Of a DNA stretch of 64,000 nt, positions 20,078-31,393 are shown piece by piece. The stretch covers positions 992,001-1,056,000 of the forward strand of contig CAVNZM010000002.1 of the NCBI GenBank assembly GCA_963693365.1. The letters are read 5' to 3'. A model generated the notes under the pieces. That model worked only from the letters and a program-made list of their open reading frames with translations. It was not told the origin of the DNA and made no database searches. This stretch comes from Amoebidium appalachense (lineage: Eukaryota; Ichthyosporea). Positions within the stretch are counted from its first letter, which is position 1. Every line of letters begins with the position of its first letter. The translations under genes were made by a program, and so were the position numbers.

Positions 20078-20223
20078 GTATGTGTGAGTGAGCCAGTGTT
20101 CTGAGTGCGAGTAATTGTAGGTGAGTGTCTATGTGTGTGTGTGTGTGTGTGAGCGACCACACCCCATGCACGTGTACATGTGTGTGTGTGCGTGTGTATG
20201 TTGTACGAGTTGTGAAGGGGAAG

Positions 20224-20259
<36 letters not shown>

Positions 20260-20501
20260 GGGGGTGCCTGACATGTGTGTAGGTATTGGTGAGTGAGTGC
20301 ACTACCGGGTGGGCATGTGGGTGTGTGAATGACTTGAGGAGGGAGCTGTGTGTTGCAGTGAAAGAGGCGCAAGTGTGAGGGCACGGGTGTGCCCGTGTGT
20401 GTGTTCCTACTGTGTAAAAGTGTCATGTAAAAGTGATCAGTTGTGTTTTTGAGTCTGCTTACGTATGTGTGATCGAGCACAGGAATGACCCCAGGAATGA
20501 G

Positions 20502-20546
<45 letters not shown>

Positions 20547-20690
20547 TCGCCCCCAACACACACACACACAGCCACATATCAAAAGAGTCTACAACCCACT
20601 CAGCTACCCAGACCCCCCCCCACCCTTCTCCTTTACCCCTACGGCTGGCATATTTACACACACAGGTATCGCAGCACACACACACACACG

Positions 20691-20740
<50 letters not shown>

Positions 20741-21506
20741 AACCCTCCCTCCCCACGCACACACACACACTCCCCCCCCCCCCCCTCCCTCCCAACACCC
20801 CCCCCCCCCCCCCCTCCCCTCCCCGCCCCCCTCCCCCCCCACATCCACGCACCCACCTCTCATACGTAGTGCAGTATCTTGCATAGAGCATAAACCCCTC
20901 CCTGTGCCCAGCTATCACCTCCATAGCCCCCCTCTCCTTCCCCCCGCCAACTCTCTCTCCACCGCCGGTTGCAAATACGTCATCAACTCTGTATGGAATG
21001 CCAAAATCTCCCTTGCGTTGCTTCTCAATATCTCCTTCTCATCCTCGCCCAACCAAATCACAGCATCTAGCGGTGTTAGCCAATGGTTAATCAGGGTCGT
21101 CAAATCAGCAACATAGGCCTTTTCCGTTTCGATCAACTCCTGCAGCACCCTCAACCGCATTCCTTCCGGGCCCTTCCCGGCCAATCCGTCGCATTCTCCC
21201 AAAAGAATGTCCAATCGCGCGAGAAGCGACGACACTGCATCGCGCAATCGCGCCTGATCCTCTAGGGGGATCGGATCTAGTTTTGGGGGTAGACTAGTTG
21301 CAACAGGTAGGCGCATTGGTGGGTGTTCGGGTACTGTTTGCATGAGGCCAGGTGGGGGGGGACACCCCAACTCATCGATGTCTTTCTCTTTGAGGAATAT
21401 CGTGCGGTGCTCTGCGTTTGCTTCAAAATCGAACGAAACAAGTCGTAATGATGGGCCCTCCTGGGTGGGGAGACAAATGAGAACGACGTGGAGAATTACC
21501 CCCCCT

Positions 21507-21560
<54 letters not shown>

Positions 21561-22050
21561 ACACACACACACCTTCCCCTCCTCCCTCACACACACACCC
21601 TTTCCCCTTTCATTCTCCCCGTCTGTCTCTGCTTCTCTCCTCTGCCTCTCTCTGTGACTCTGTCACACACACACACACACACTCCCCCCCCGTCCCCCCC
21701 CAATCCTCTCACTCTCCCCCTTCCCCTCGAGCCTCCCTCCCAACCTCTCTCCCTCTCTCTGTCTCTCGCCCTTGTCTCTGTTCTCTCTCTCTGTCTCCCT
21801 CCCTCTCCCCTCCTGTCAGTCTTTCAGCTCCTCCCTCCCCTTCTCCCCCCCCCCTCTCCCCTCCCCCCTGCCACTCTCTGTCCCACTTTTCCCTCTCTCT
21901 CCTATCCCCCCTGGACAGCACCAATCGTTCAATCAACTTCCTATGCTCTCAATCGGAACCCCCCCCCCCCCCCCCCCCCTTCCTTCTCATTCTCACCTCC
22001 ACATTGTTCCCAAATACTAAGGCACTACTTGAATATCTATTTATTCCAAG

Positions 22051-22086
<36 letters not shown>

Positions 22087-22720
22087 CTATGTGTGCGTGC
22101 GAGCATCTGTGTGGGCACAAATGCGTGTGCATGTGTGTTGCTCCCTTTCTTTTCTCCGTTTCCCATTATTTCCTTTCACTTTCCTTTCTCTCTCTCTCTT
22201 TCCCCCCCCCCCCCCCCCCCCCCCCACCCACCCGACCACACATCCAAACCCTTTTTTTTCCTTTTGGTGGGCTGGGGGGAGGTTGGGGTGGGGCGGGAGG
22301 GGGAGGGGGGGGGAGGGCTTTACCTTGATCTGTCTTTTCGTCGCAACCACACACGTGATCTCCTCCCTCCGTATTGCCTCCACGAGATCCAAAAACCGGC
22401 TGCGAGCACACACCAGCCCGTTCACCATCAAAATATGGTCCCCAGGTGCAAGAAATTCCGCCATGGCCCCCCCCCGTCTGCACCGAGTCTACATAGAGAC
22501 ACTTTCGGTTTGTCTCGGGATCAAGCCCCAGGACCCCAATACCCCGGGGGGTTTCATTGCGCCTGTGCGTAAATTCAAAAACTGTTTTTTGCCTAAGGTA
22601 GTAGGCCACGTCACGGTCCACACCATCCACCTTGGCGCCTAGCCGGGGGATGATTGTTTCCCCGTTGTCAGAACCGATTAGGTAGTACCTGTTGAATTGG
22701 TGTTTTTTTTTTGTTTAGAA

Positions 22721-22761
<41 letters not shown>

Positions 22762-23544
22762 GGAGGTCAGAATGTAGCACACAAGGCATGATAGAGATAG
22801 ACAAAACAAAGAACACCGTGAAGCAAAAAGAATGACATGTAACCAACAGGAGGGAAGGGGGGGGGGGGGGGGGGGGGGGGGGTTGACAAAAACGAGAGAA
22901 AAAGCGGGCAAATGGAAGTGGTGGGGTGTGTGTGTGTGTGTTGAGGGTGGGGAGGGGGGGAGGCAAGGTGTGAAAGAGGAGGGGAGGAGGACGGCAGGAG
23001 TGGAAGAGGGAGAGGGTTCATTTTTGGTTCAGATCTGATCCTTCATCAACCCAAAACCTTTCCTAAATCACACTGCCTCGGCTTATGCATATCATAGTTG
23101 CTTGTCATGTTCAATCAGGGTTTGCCACCGAGAAAAAAGAAACCGTTTGACAAATACCAAAAGAGTTCTAGAGGGAAAAAACTCAGGCATGCAGGAAAAG
23201 GGATGAGATACCCTTGAACGTAAGGAACAGGGCATGAAAGAGAAAAAGTGGAAACTGAAGGCAGGACAAACATAGACGGGATAAAAAGGTGAAGGAGAGT
23301 GTTCCCGGAGAGTTACAGGCAAGATGATAAGAGCACAGGAGATTGAGATCCTTGGAGGGTAGGGATTCAGAGGGGATTAGAAATAGTGGGGTGTTCAGGT
23401 GTGTGTCTTGGGTGGGAGTGCCTAGAGAGCAGTTGAGGAGGCGGAGAGGGAGGAAGAGACTGAATGGGGGGTAGGGGGGTGGGAGGGAGGGAGCCCGGAC
23501 CCGGTGTGGGGAGGGAAAGGGGACGGGGGAGGGAGGGGGGCAGG

Positions 23545-23576
<32 letters not shown>

Positions 23577-23815
23577 GCGTACTCATCCACGGGAAGTCGT
23601 CTGCGTTTGCAAACCTCCTCGAGCACGCGAAAAAAAGGATCATCCTTTTTCACCGTCACGCCCGTATACCTATCCTCAGAGTGGAATATGCGATATAGCC
23701 GCTTGTTCTCATCTTTGAACTCGGCTGTGTGGACAAAGGGCTTGCGCTGTGTGGGTGATTGTGGGGGATTGGTGTCTCGTTTACGCGTTATGGGAGAGGA
23801 AAAAGGACTCTCCAT
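18936..23815 (-). CDS. Tiam-like Rho-family GEF (RBD-PDZ-DH-PH)
   Basis: Predicted guanine-nucleotide exchange factor for Rac/Rho GTPases. Exons on the minus strand: 23815-23583, 22688-22324, 21460-20857, 19800-18936. The start ATG has an in-frame TAA 18 bp upstream. Domain order in the inferred 688-residue protein: short Ser/Pro-rich N-terminus; ubiquitin-like Ras-binding segment (about 40-125, RLYRIFHSEDRYTGVTVKK to LRQKTVFEFTHR); PDZ (about 130-200, with GIGVLGLDP and LAPGDHILMVNG); DH (about 270-480, LQELIETEKAYVADL, then the hallmark LIKPVQRILKYPLL); PH (about 490-655, ending DYWVEKLTSLF); Lys/Glu-rich tail. RBD-PDZ-DH-PH is the Tiam core; the extra N-terminal PH of animal Tiam is absent. 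As written, two single-base frame breaks occur at G/C runs: one extra C in the C9 run 22467-22475 (PDZ) and one base missing near the C6 runs 20927-20932 and 20940-20945 (DH). Confidence 0.85.
20503..20544. repeat. poly(C) tract, about 42 bp
   Basis: A pure C run in the GEF intron between exons 20857-21460 and 18936-19800. This intron also has a (GT)n array (19803-19884) that becomes (CA)n on the transcript and ends exactly at the acceptor. Confidence 0.93.
22720..22760. repeat. poly(G) tract, about 41 bp
   Basis: A pure G run about 30 bp outside the GEF exon 22324-22688, read as poly-C in the transcript near the 3' splice site. A second G run lies at about 22858-22882. Confidence 0.93.
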
Positions 23816-25306
23816 TGTGGTGTTGTTTTACTAGAGCCAAGTACATGGCCCCTTTGGCTTTATTATTTCTTGTTCACTTCGTACATCTAACCTAAGGGGG
23901 GATGCAAACTGAAGATGATCACAAAGCGGTGGACCAAACACGAAGTTTGGTGGTAGTGTAGCCTGGACAGCACCACATGTTAGCTATATTTTTTTCACCC
24001 CCTATCCATTACAATCTCTCTCGAGTTACATATGTGCTGTTACTTATTCTTTCGTCAGAGACTGAGAGACCGGGACTCATCCGCCGTGACTGTACATAAC
24101 GGTCACAAACGCAGTCTACAGTGCGTAAACCCACCGATCCATTATTGGTAACGTCATCGGAAAATCCTGTTGAAGAACTGCTGTGACACTCAGTGCTGGG
24201 GTGTCACCAGTGGCCGACGTATGCCGACTGTTTGAGGTGGCCATGGGTGGGGGAATGTGCATGTCTAGCCTCATACACCGCCTTTATCCATCCCCCATCA
24301 ACACACAGACCACCACCGCGCACCATCTTTATCAAGGCAGCGTCCACACTGCGGCATGCCGCCTCACTGCCCACCCCCCCACTCCCCCCCCCCTCCCCCC
24401 CCCCCCCCCCCCCCCCCGGGGGCCCCCCTCCCCTCCCCCCCCCCGCCCCCGGGCTCCGGCACGGAAAGCGAAGTTTGCATGTTGTGTGTGAGAGTCCTGT
24501 GAAAAAGGAGGGGCGAGAGAAAAAGGGTGCAAAAGACCGGGACATGTTATAGTGTAATCGCTGAGGGGTGATGCATGTTGCTGAGACAGGTTCAAGCACT
24601 GGTACTGGTGAGGTAGATTCGGGCCCCATCCAGCAGTACTCTTATATGTGTTAGCAGGTGGGGGTGAGGGGAGGGGGGAGAGGGAAGGGAAAAGGAGGGG
24701 AGGGGGAAGAGGGAAACGGTGGACGTCCGACAGTAACCGTGTTCATTCAACCCCGAGGAGGGAAAAGTAGCACGATGGCCACCTTGAAACGTTCGACGTC
24801 TCCTGGCCCTGGATATGCAATGACCAAAGACGGGGGAGAGAGGTACCCCGAGGTGAGGGTTGCCAAGGGGGTGGGGCTCAAAGAACTGTTATGAGGTTCA
24901 AAAGAGAAAAGCTGTCATGAAAATTCATTTAGCGAGTACAAACAGGAAACTAAGCCTGGCAACTTGACGTGTAAAACAAACCTGCACTGCTTTTTGTCAG
25001 CCATATGAAGAAGATAACAATACAACAGGTGTTAACCCTGTTAACCTTTGTATATACAAGGATCTGTCCAACGGGAAATTCTTTAACTGCGTGTCTATGT
25101 ATCCGCCCTCTCTCTCCCACATCTCCGGAGTCTAGAGTACAACTCTCTCTCGGAGTCTCCTCCTTCCTTCATTTCCTTGCTATTCCCTCTCTCTCTTACT
25201 GCTAGCTCCCTGGCTCTCGGTCACTCGCTCCCCTCCCTCCCCCTCCCCCTAACCCCTGCTCCCTGACTCATTGCACTCATTCCCTCTCTCCTCTCTCCCT
25301 CTCCCT

Positions 25307-25355
<49 letters not shown>

Positions 25356-25683
25356 TCTCCCTCTCCCTCTCCCTCTCCCCCCCCCCCCCCCCCACTCCCC
25401 CTCCCCCCAAGTCTCCAAGAACCGTCCTTCTAAGTAAGAAGAAATGACTTCAGACGTACATTCTTGTAAAATGCACCCTAGGGACCATATTTTCCTACCT
25501 CCCAAGAATATCACTCCTTGATTACCCCCTCAAAAGCGGAACCTTATTTTTCCAACATGCAGACCACCAACCATCAATTGTTCTTTTCAACCTTCACCCA
25601 CCCCGTTCCCACCAAAATGAAGCACATAACCTGTCGCTCACCGTCCTTCCCCCCCCCCCCCCCCCTCCCCCCCCTCCACCTCC
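23816..25683. other. Intergenic region between Rho GEF and BTB gene
   Basis: Should hold the GEF promoter (minus strand) and the BTB 3' flank. Contains C-rich DNA (about 24366-24450), G/A-rich DNA (about 24660-24715) and a CT-rich repeat (about 25280-25400). One weak first-exon candidate lies on the + strand (24775-24852). Nothing else is convincing. Confidence 0.5.
24775..24852 (+). CDS. Weak candidate first exon, unknown protein
   Basis: ATG followed by 26 open codons (MATLKRSTSPGPGYAMTKDG and six more residues), ending at a good-looking donor GAG|GTGAGG. I see no following exon on the + strand before the BTB gene, so this may be chance. No family is recognised. Confidence 0.18.
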
Positions 25684-26646
25684 TCACCCCAACTTGACAC
25701 CCCTTCCAGCCATAGCCTTCAGCACCTGCAGCAGTGTGTCAGCCGACAACTTGGCCAAGGCAGCCTCACACTCCGCCTTAAAGACACTCTTGTATGCCTT
25801 TGCCTTGCGAATAATCTTCGACTGCGCGGGACAACTGCACGCCTGTCGTCCAAAACCGAACATAACCGGCCGAGCAGGTTCAGCATCCATAGGACCGTCC
25901 ATACGACTGAACACCTCCTGATAGGCAAAATCACGTGCTCTCAGGCTCTGGTGTCGAGCTGCAGCTGGTGTTTGGTTTTTCTTCTCTACTTGAACTTGGA
26001 ACGAAAAACGAAACTCTGTATCTTCGTGTAACGGGCATACTCTCTCCCCGTGGGAACGTGTTGGCTGCAAAAGTGTCTCGTCGGTTGTTTCCCTCCATAT
26101 GCACACCTCATTGCACACAGCTTGAAGCGCATGTTCTGACCACACACGGTGTAGACTCAACCCTTCGCAGAACAGGAGCAACTGGAGCGTGCAGTTACTG
26201 TCTATCCACAACATGAAATATTCAATCAGGTGGCCGGTTTGGTAGTAGGCCGACACGGGTAGCAATTCATTCACAATTTCACGTGAAACGGTCGGGCTTC
26301 CAGAGAGATAATCACTAACGAGAGAACCTGAATTTAGCCGGGATGGATGATAGTCACCAACAAAACATAGTAATGAATACCGCACGTATTTCTCGAAAGT
26401 CTGTGGCGTGAACTCACACCGTGCCTCACTCTCTGCACCTTCGATGTATCTGTCTGACGACAACATGCTTTCGAACACGGGGGATATGAACGAGAGGAGG
26501 CTTCTGGGGTACTTGTGTCGCACCTCCGCCTCCCCCTCGCCCTCGCCCGTCTTGAATACGAGCGTTACTGACGAGTTTCCGGGCCCACTGAGGGTGGATA
26601 TGAAAGAGGTGAAAGAAGGCGCAGGCCCCGGCCCTTGATTCGCCAT
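25684..26646 (-). CDS. BTB/POZ-domain protein, single exon
   Basis: Predicted protein-interaction protein of 320 residues. The N-terminal half reads as a BTB/POZ fold: a beta strand (NSSVTLVFKTG), the conserved His-Lys motif in RHKYPRSLLSFISPVFESML, then helices (FTPQTFEKYVRYSLLCFVGD). The C-terminal half has a helical region (residues about 125-190) that could be a BACK-like extension, a polar stretch and a basic end. In other proteins BTB domains dimerise and often recruit Cullin-3; that role is only inferred. No introns are needed: ATG at 26646 and TGA at 25684 are in one open frame. A TATATA stretch about 230 bp upstream (26880 region) could serve as promoter. Confidence 0.8.
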   Translation of the reverse strand: MANQGPGPAPSFTSFISTLSGPGNSSVTLVFKTGEGEGEAEVRHKYPRSLLSFISPVFESMLSSDRYIEGAESEARCEFTPQTFEKYVRYSLLCFVGDYHPSRLNSGSLVSDYLSGSPTVSREIVNELLPVSAYYQTGHLIEYFMLWIDSNCTLQLLLFCEGLSLHRVWSEHALQAVCNEVCIWRETTDETLLQPTRSHGERVCPLHEDTEFRFSFQVQVEKKNQTPAAARHQSLRARDFAYQEVFSRMDGPMDAEPARPVMFGFGRQACSCPAQSKIIRKAKAYKSVFKAECEAALAKLSADTLLQVLKAMAGRGVKLG

Positions 26647-27245
26647 TTTGAAAAGGTAAACAAGAAAAACTATTTTAGGTTGTCACTCAATTGAGAGGAA
26701 TGCCCCAGCGCTTGACTTTGAGTCAGCCAGTTGACTGCCACGTGCGACTGTGGCCTCAGCCGCCGTATGAACAAGTCTGCTCTGGCGAGAGGGTATGAGT
26801 TGGCGCGTGATCAGTCGCTTCGGAAGGAAAGTTTTGTCGACACGTCAGCCTTGATTTTTTTTTTTTATAGTGACTTTTCGGATATATAAGAGCTACCTCC
26901 AAAGGCCAGGTAGCAGGCCAGTTGAGCCAGCACTGGCCTGCCTGTGTCGTGGCGAGGTTTTGCGCAACCTTTGGGTCAGGATTTTACAAATCTCAAAAAT
27001 TTCGCTAGATTAGGCACAGATGCTGAACATAAATACTATTTATTGCTACGGACACTCTCTGGGCTCGCCAAGATCGACAGGACCAGCCAGCCCTAACCTG
27101 CTCAAGTGACTGCATTGGTAATCTTTTATTACATTATAACGTAGGATCACTACTTCTTTTTCCATATATCGTCAAGCGTTACGTCAATCCTGCAGAAAGG
27201 CAGATATGTTGTCAGGCAGGGTTCGAACTTCGATTATTCGATGAA

Positions 27246-27657
27246 CAGGGGTTGTGGGGGTTTGGCTGCGCTACCCGTTTTACCCAAAACGAAATCGTAT
27301 TGTCGAAATTTTTAAAGTCGTATTGGCGGGGTTCGCCTCATTTACGAATTCGTATAGAACCCCTACATCATGGATTTCAATGAATAATTTCTTGCAATTT
27401 TACACTCCGTTAGCAATGTTACCGGGCCCCGACAGGCAAAACAGGGCTTCATATTCCGCTCTGGAGTGCAGAAATGGCCGCCTGATCACTTTTTACCTAG
27501 AAAAAGACCAAATTTCTTATGAAAGCACACCATGATACGCTATTGGGGCATATTTGCCTGCTAAGATAAACCAATACAGCACCTTCTAGCGTTAGTCGTA
27601 TTGACCCCTTGGGCTTAATCGTAAATACGACGATTTTGGGTCGTAATACAACCCCTG
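27246..27657. mobile_element. hAT-type MITE with 8-bp target duplication
   Basis: A 412-bp non-coding element with terminal inverted repeats CAGGGGTTGT...ACAACCCCTG, flanked by a perfect 8-bp direct repeat TCGATGAA (27238-27245 and 27658-27665). CAGGG-type ends plus an 8-bp duplication are the signature of hAT transposons (family knowledge). Several TCGTATT/AATACGA motifs cluster just inside each end and resemble subterminal transposase-binding repeats. There is no transposase ORF, so it would depend on an enzyme encoded elsewhere. Confidence 0.85.
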
Positions 27658-28262
27658 TCGATGAAGCGATATCCACCAATCATGAAGCGGCTCCAGCAAC
27701 CTTATTTCTGATTGGTGGCCCGAACCTCGAGGCTGAAGCCGCCCCGGACGTCCCGAGGAGGTCTCAGTGCGAGACTGCGAAGAGTTAGGATACACGAGGA
27801 TGCGGTGGTTCTGTGCTGTAGTTAGAAAAACTGTCTACAGTTATGCACATTACAACACAATATGTGTGCATTTTCCGAAGTTCTGAATTTCATTCATCTG
27901 CGAGCCTCGAGAGGGAGCATGTGACGACATGTGCCGTTTTCTTGTTTTCGGTGCTGTTCTGTGATTGGATGTATAAGCCTCCGGGAGTCCGGCGCCTGGT
28001 TCTTTTTCGCTATGTAAAAGTTGGCTTTATCATATAAAAATGTCATGAGGAGCTGAATAGTTTCATCTTATAACGCAATCCAAGACATTTATTAATGGTG
28101 AGCGTCAATAGTACTATTATTATCATTGAATTCCTACTATGTGGAGTATTCCTGTATTGGGGATCGCGGTTATCGTCAGCTAGATTGTTTCCTATTTGTC
28201 ACTTAACATTCGTCAAATACCATACACTTCAAATGCCACATTCTTTGGCCCCGCCCACTAAG

Positions 28263-28269
28263 TATAAAA
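28263..28269 (+). promoter_or_regulatory. TATA box of the AAAP transporter
   Basis: TATAAAA about 225 bp upstream of the transporter ATG at 28494, preceded by a GC-rich element (CCCCGCCCAC). If used, the 5' UTR is about 200 nt. Confidence 0.45.
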
Positions 28270-28493
28270 TAAAGGCTTTCATGCCTTCAAGGGGCAGTTC
28301 ATGATCCCGTGACAATGCTGCGTACTATTTGAAGCGAGTGGAGTATGGTCTGCAATTCTCTATACTGACTCCTAGAAAAGAAAATAAATCGACAAATAGA
28401 GTCCACAAAACTACGCGCGGCTACTAACTACATCCTCCTATTAGTACACCCTCACCCGCGCACGTACGTCTTTGCGCGATACCTTCAACAAAA

Positions 28494-29912
28494 ATGAATT
28501 TGCAGGACTCAGGGGCCGGTTCGAATTCCGATTCGCGGTCTGTGTCTATTGTGAAAGGTACAGGCAGCACCACCACACTAGACGCATTTACTGTTGACAC
28601 AAAACAGACCAAGACCCAAGGTGCCCAAGCATCATGTGCACACGTAGACGACATAGAAGGCCAGGATCCGGAGCAAGTGCGCCAAGCCACCATCCTAGGC
28701 AGCACGGTGAACATGGTCAACATCATTATTGGGGCTGGAATCCTGGCACTACCGTTTGCATTCAGCCAGTGTGGCTGGCTGCTTTCCATCATACTCCTCG
28801 CCGTCAGTGCGTTTTTTTCCTTTTTGGGCCTTCACTTCCTCACGGCATGCTGTCATAGGCTTGGTGGCACTAACACCTCTATTGGTGCTCTGGTAGCGGC
28901 CACTTTTCCCAAATTTTCAATCGCTGTCGATTTCATGATGGCTGCGTTATGTTTTGGTGTGTGCATCTCCTACCTTATCGTGGTAGGTGACCTCGGCCCA
29001 CAATTTGCAGTCGCCACATGGGCATCTACGGATAGCGTATGGACCAATCGCCAGCTCTGGGTGTCGATCGGATTTGCCATATTTGGCATCCCGCTTGGCT
29101 CCCTGCGGGACCTTAACTCGCTACGGTTTACCTCCGGCATTGCCGTTGCATCCATCCTCTATATTGTCCTCTTGATCACAATATTCAAGTTCGAACCAGC
29201 TGGATTCGACCCGTGTGTGAATTACGGCACCAAAGACGCGTGCCATGGCTCTATTTCCGCCACCAAATCAGGAATAAGCGTTTTGAGCGCACTTCCCGTT
29301 TTCGTGAATGCATTCTGCGCGCACACGAACATCGCACAAGTGTACAATGAGATACAAAAACCGTCTGTGCGCAGAGTTAACACAGCGTCTGTTTCCGCCC
29401 TCGCAATCGTCGCTGTCTTCTACACTCTGGTGGGTTTGTGTGGATATCTCACGTACGGAGATAAGGTCAGCAGCAATATTCTTCTCGACTATCCACTGAC
29501 TATCCCGGTCACCGTCTGCCGTGTAATGGTGATGCTGCTGGTTTTATTCTCATATCCCGTCCTTGTGCAACCAACACGTCAATCACTCACACACGTGCTC
29601 GAATATATCCCGCCATTTTCCAGCAACGAGCGGGTAAATTTGCTTATCCACTACTGGGGAACCACAGTTTTTGTCCTTTTCGGCACCTACACCGTTGCTC
29701 TGTTTGTAGATAACCTGGGTGTAATTTACGGGATTATCGGTGCTACTGTTTCGACTGTTGCTACCCTGATTCTTCCCGGGGTTCTTTATTTCACCATGTT
29801 CAGGTTTGAGGCAAGCAGTATGTATGCCAAGGCTATGCTTCTATTGGCTGTTGTGTCTGCGGTTTGGGGTGTTGTGTTTATTCCCCTTGCGCTGTATTCC
29901 ATGTTCATGTAA
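28494..29912 (+). CDS. Amino acid/auxin permease (AAAP/SLC36-38-like) transporter 1
   Basis: Predicted secondary amino-acid transporter of 472 residues in a plasma or vacuolar membrane. A polar, Ser/Thr-rich N-terminus (about 65 residues) is followed by about 11 hydrophobic segments. TM1 carries the family motif GSTVNMVNIIIGAGILALP, where the unwound GAG region binds substrate (family knowledge). Later motifs include FVNAFCAHTNIAQVYNEI and GLCGYLTYGDKVSSNILLDY, typical of the group. It is uninterrupted by introns. The ATG at 28494 is preceded by AACAAAA, with no other in-frame ATG before the first TM. It is clearly paralogous to the gene at 36735-38393, for example in the blocks (A/V)FCxHTNxAQxYNEI(Q/R)KPSVxRV. 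The exact substrate cannot be read from sequence. Confidence 0.9.
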   Translation: MNLQDSGAGSNSDSRSVSIVKGTGSTTTLDAFTVDTKQTKTQGAQASCAHVDDIEGQDPEQVRQATILGSTVNMVNIIIGAGILALPFAFSQCGWLLSIILLAVSAFFSFLGLHFLTACCHRLGGTNTSIGALVAATFPKFSIAVDFMMAALCFGVCISYLIVVGDLGPQFAVATWASTDSVWTNRQLWVSIGFAIFGIPLGSLRDLNSLRFTSGIAVASILYIVLLITIFKFEPAGFDPCVNYGTKDACHGSISATKSGISVLSALPVFVNAFCAHTNIAQVYNEIQKPSVRRVNTASVSALAIVAVFYTLVGLCGYLTYGDKVSSNILLDYPLTIPVTVCRVMVMLLVLFSYPVLVQPTRQSLTHVLEYIPPFSSNERVNLLIHYWGTTVFVLFGTYTVALFVDNLGVIYGIIGATVSTVATLILPGVLYFTMFRFEASSMYAKAMLLLAVVSAVWGVVFIPLALYSMFM

Positions 29913-30194
29913 GGCTGTGGCCGAGATACTAGTTGGATACATCTTCGAATATCATGAATGATCCTGTGTTAAATAGCTAAATATGAACTACTCGAGCATG
30001 TTATCATAAGCCATGTTCCAAATTTACTATTAAATCGTCGTTTATTTGTCGTTTCTCTCTGTCTCAGGTGTTCCACTTCTTCCCCTTCGCCCATTCTCTT
30101 TCTTTCTTTCTTTCTGTCTTCTCCCGCCTTCTTTCACTTTCCTTCCTTCCTTTTTTCTTTTTTCTTTCTTTCTTTCTTTCTTTCTTTTTTTTTT

Positions 30195-30203
<9 letters not shown>

Positions 30204-30225
<22 letters not shown>

Positions 30226-30243
30226 GAGAGAGGGGGGGGGGGT

Positions 30244-30276
<33 letters not shown>

Positions 30277-30297
30277 GGAGGGGGGGGGGGGGGGAGT
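30204..30297. repeat. G-rich block, about 94 bp
   Basis: Almost pure G with a few A or T interruptions, directly following a poly-T run. It has strong G-quadruplex potential on the + strand. Confidence 0.93.
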
Positions 30298-30646
30298 GGG
30301 GAGCACAAATAGCCACATACTTAAGCCACAAAGCGGCTCAGCAGTCATGCAATGTATACTTGACACTATATCAGATATCCGCCACTCGTGCTTTTATAGC
30401 TTATGGCAGAAACTCCATACGTGCATGCACAGGGACAACCAATATAACAGACATTTCATCGGATATCCGCTCACTGAACTCAGGCTATCGTCTGATAAAA
30501 AGTAACGAAGATATTATAACTGGCAGTACATGCTTGATCATCATACTAAGTCGATTATGCTGATGATGCAGCTAATAACAGATGTCACAGGCTAATATCT
30601 CACTTGTGCAATGCATGTACACAAGCAGGCGCGCACCCACGCACCT

Positions 30647-30677
<31 letters not shown>

Positions 30678-30977
30678 TGCACACACGCACTCACACACGC
30701 TTGCACGTACACCCACCCCTCGCTTTTCTCTCTCTCTTTTCTCTCAAAAACACACACACACACTCTCCCCCCCCCCCCCCCCCTTCCTCCCTCCCTCCCT
30801 CTTCCTCCGCCTTTTTGCTCTCACTCTCTCTTTCACTCTCGCGCGGTCAGCGTGACGAACACACAGATGCGAACCATGCCCACCCCCACAAAAACACCCA
30901 CACACAAACCCACAACCAAACAGACACACACAACAAACACACACACAGACATATAGATTCTCCCCCCTTTCCCCCCC

Positions 30978-31012
<35 letters not shown>

Positions 31013-31320
31013 ACACTCACACACACGGCGTGCACGCACGCACACAGCGGTGGTACATGCACATGAAGAGGTTGCACAGTGAGCACCGTGAACCGCACCC
31101 ACACATCACATACGGGCACCACTTGCACGTGCACAACCCATGGAATATAGAAAAATCACACACACCCCGGCGGCCTTGAATACACCAGTAGACACACCTA
31201 TGCATCATACAAGCCCAGCCAAACCACCTGTACACACCCATGTACATGTGCCGGTGACTCCCTCCACACGCGGATCATCTCGATAGAACCCCCCTGCCGA
31301 CACTAACTTCCTGTGCAGAG

Positions 31321-31359
31321 CCCCCCCCCCCCCCCCCCTCCCCCCCCCCCCCCCCCCCC

Positions 31360-31393
<34 letters not shown>

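Larger units (their letters stand above)
26647..28493. other. Intergenic region between BTB gene and amino-acid transporter
   Basis: The flanking genes diverge, so both promoters lie here. It is AT-richer and lacks the long homopolymers seen elsewhere. It contains GATATATAAG (about 26880), a hairpin-forming segment (CAGGCCAGT/ACTGGCCTG, about 26928-26954), the hAT MITE (27246-27657) and a TATA box for the transporter (28263). No convincing gene is seen. Confidence 0.6.

Noticed and set aside
27210-27235. GGTTCGAACTT resembling a tRNA B box
   Set aside because: No A box, anticodon stem or acceptor stem could be folded around it.
30042-30312. Lys/Glu/Phe-rich ORFs on both strands
   Set aside because: They arise from CT-rich and G-rich simple repeats.
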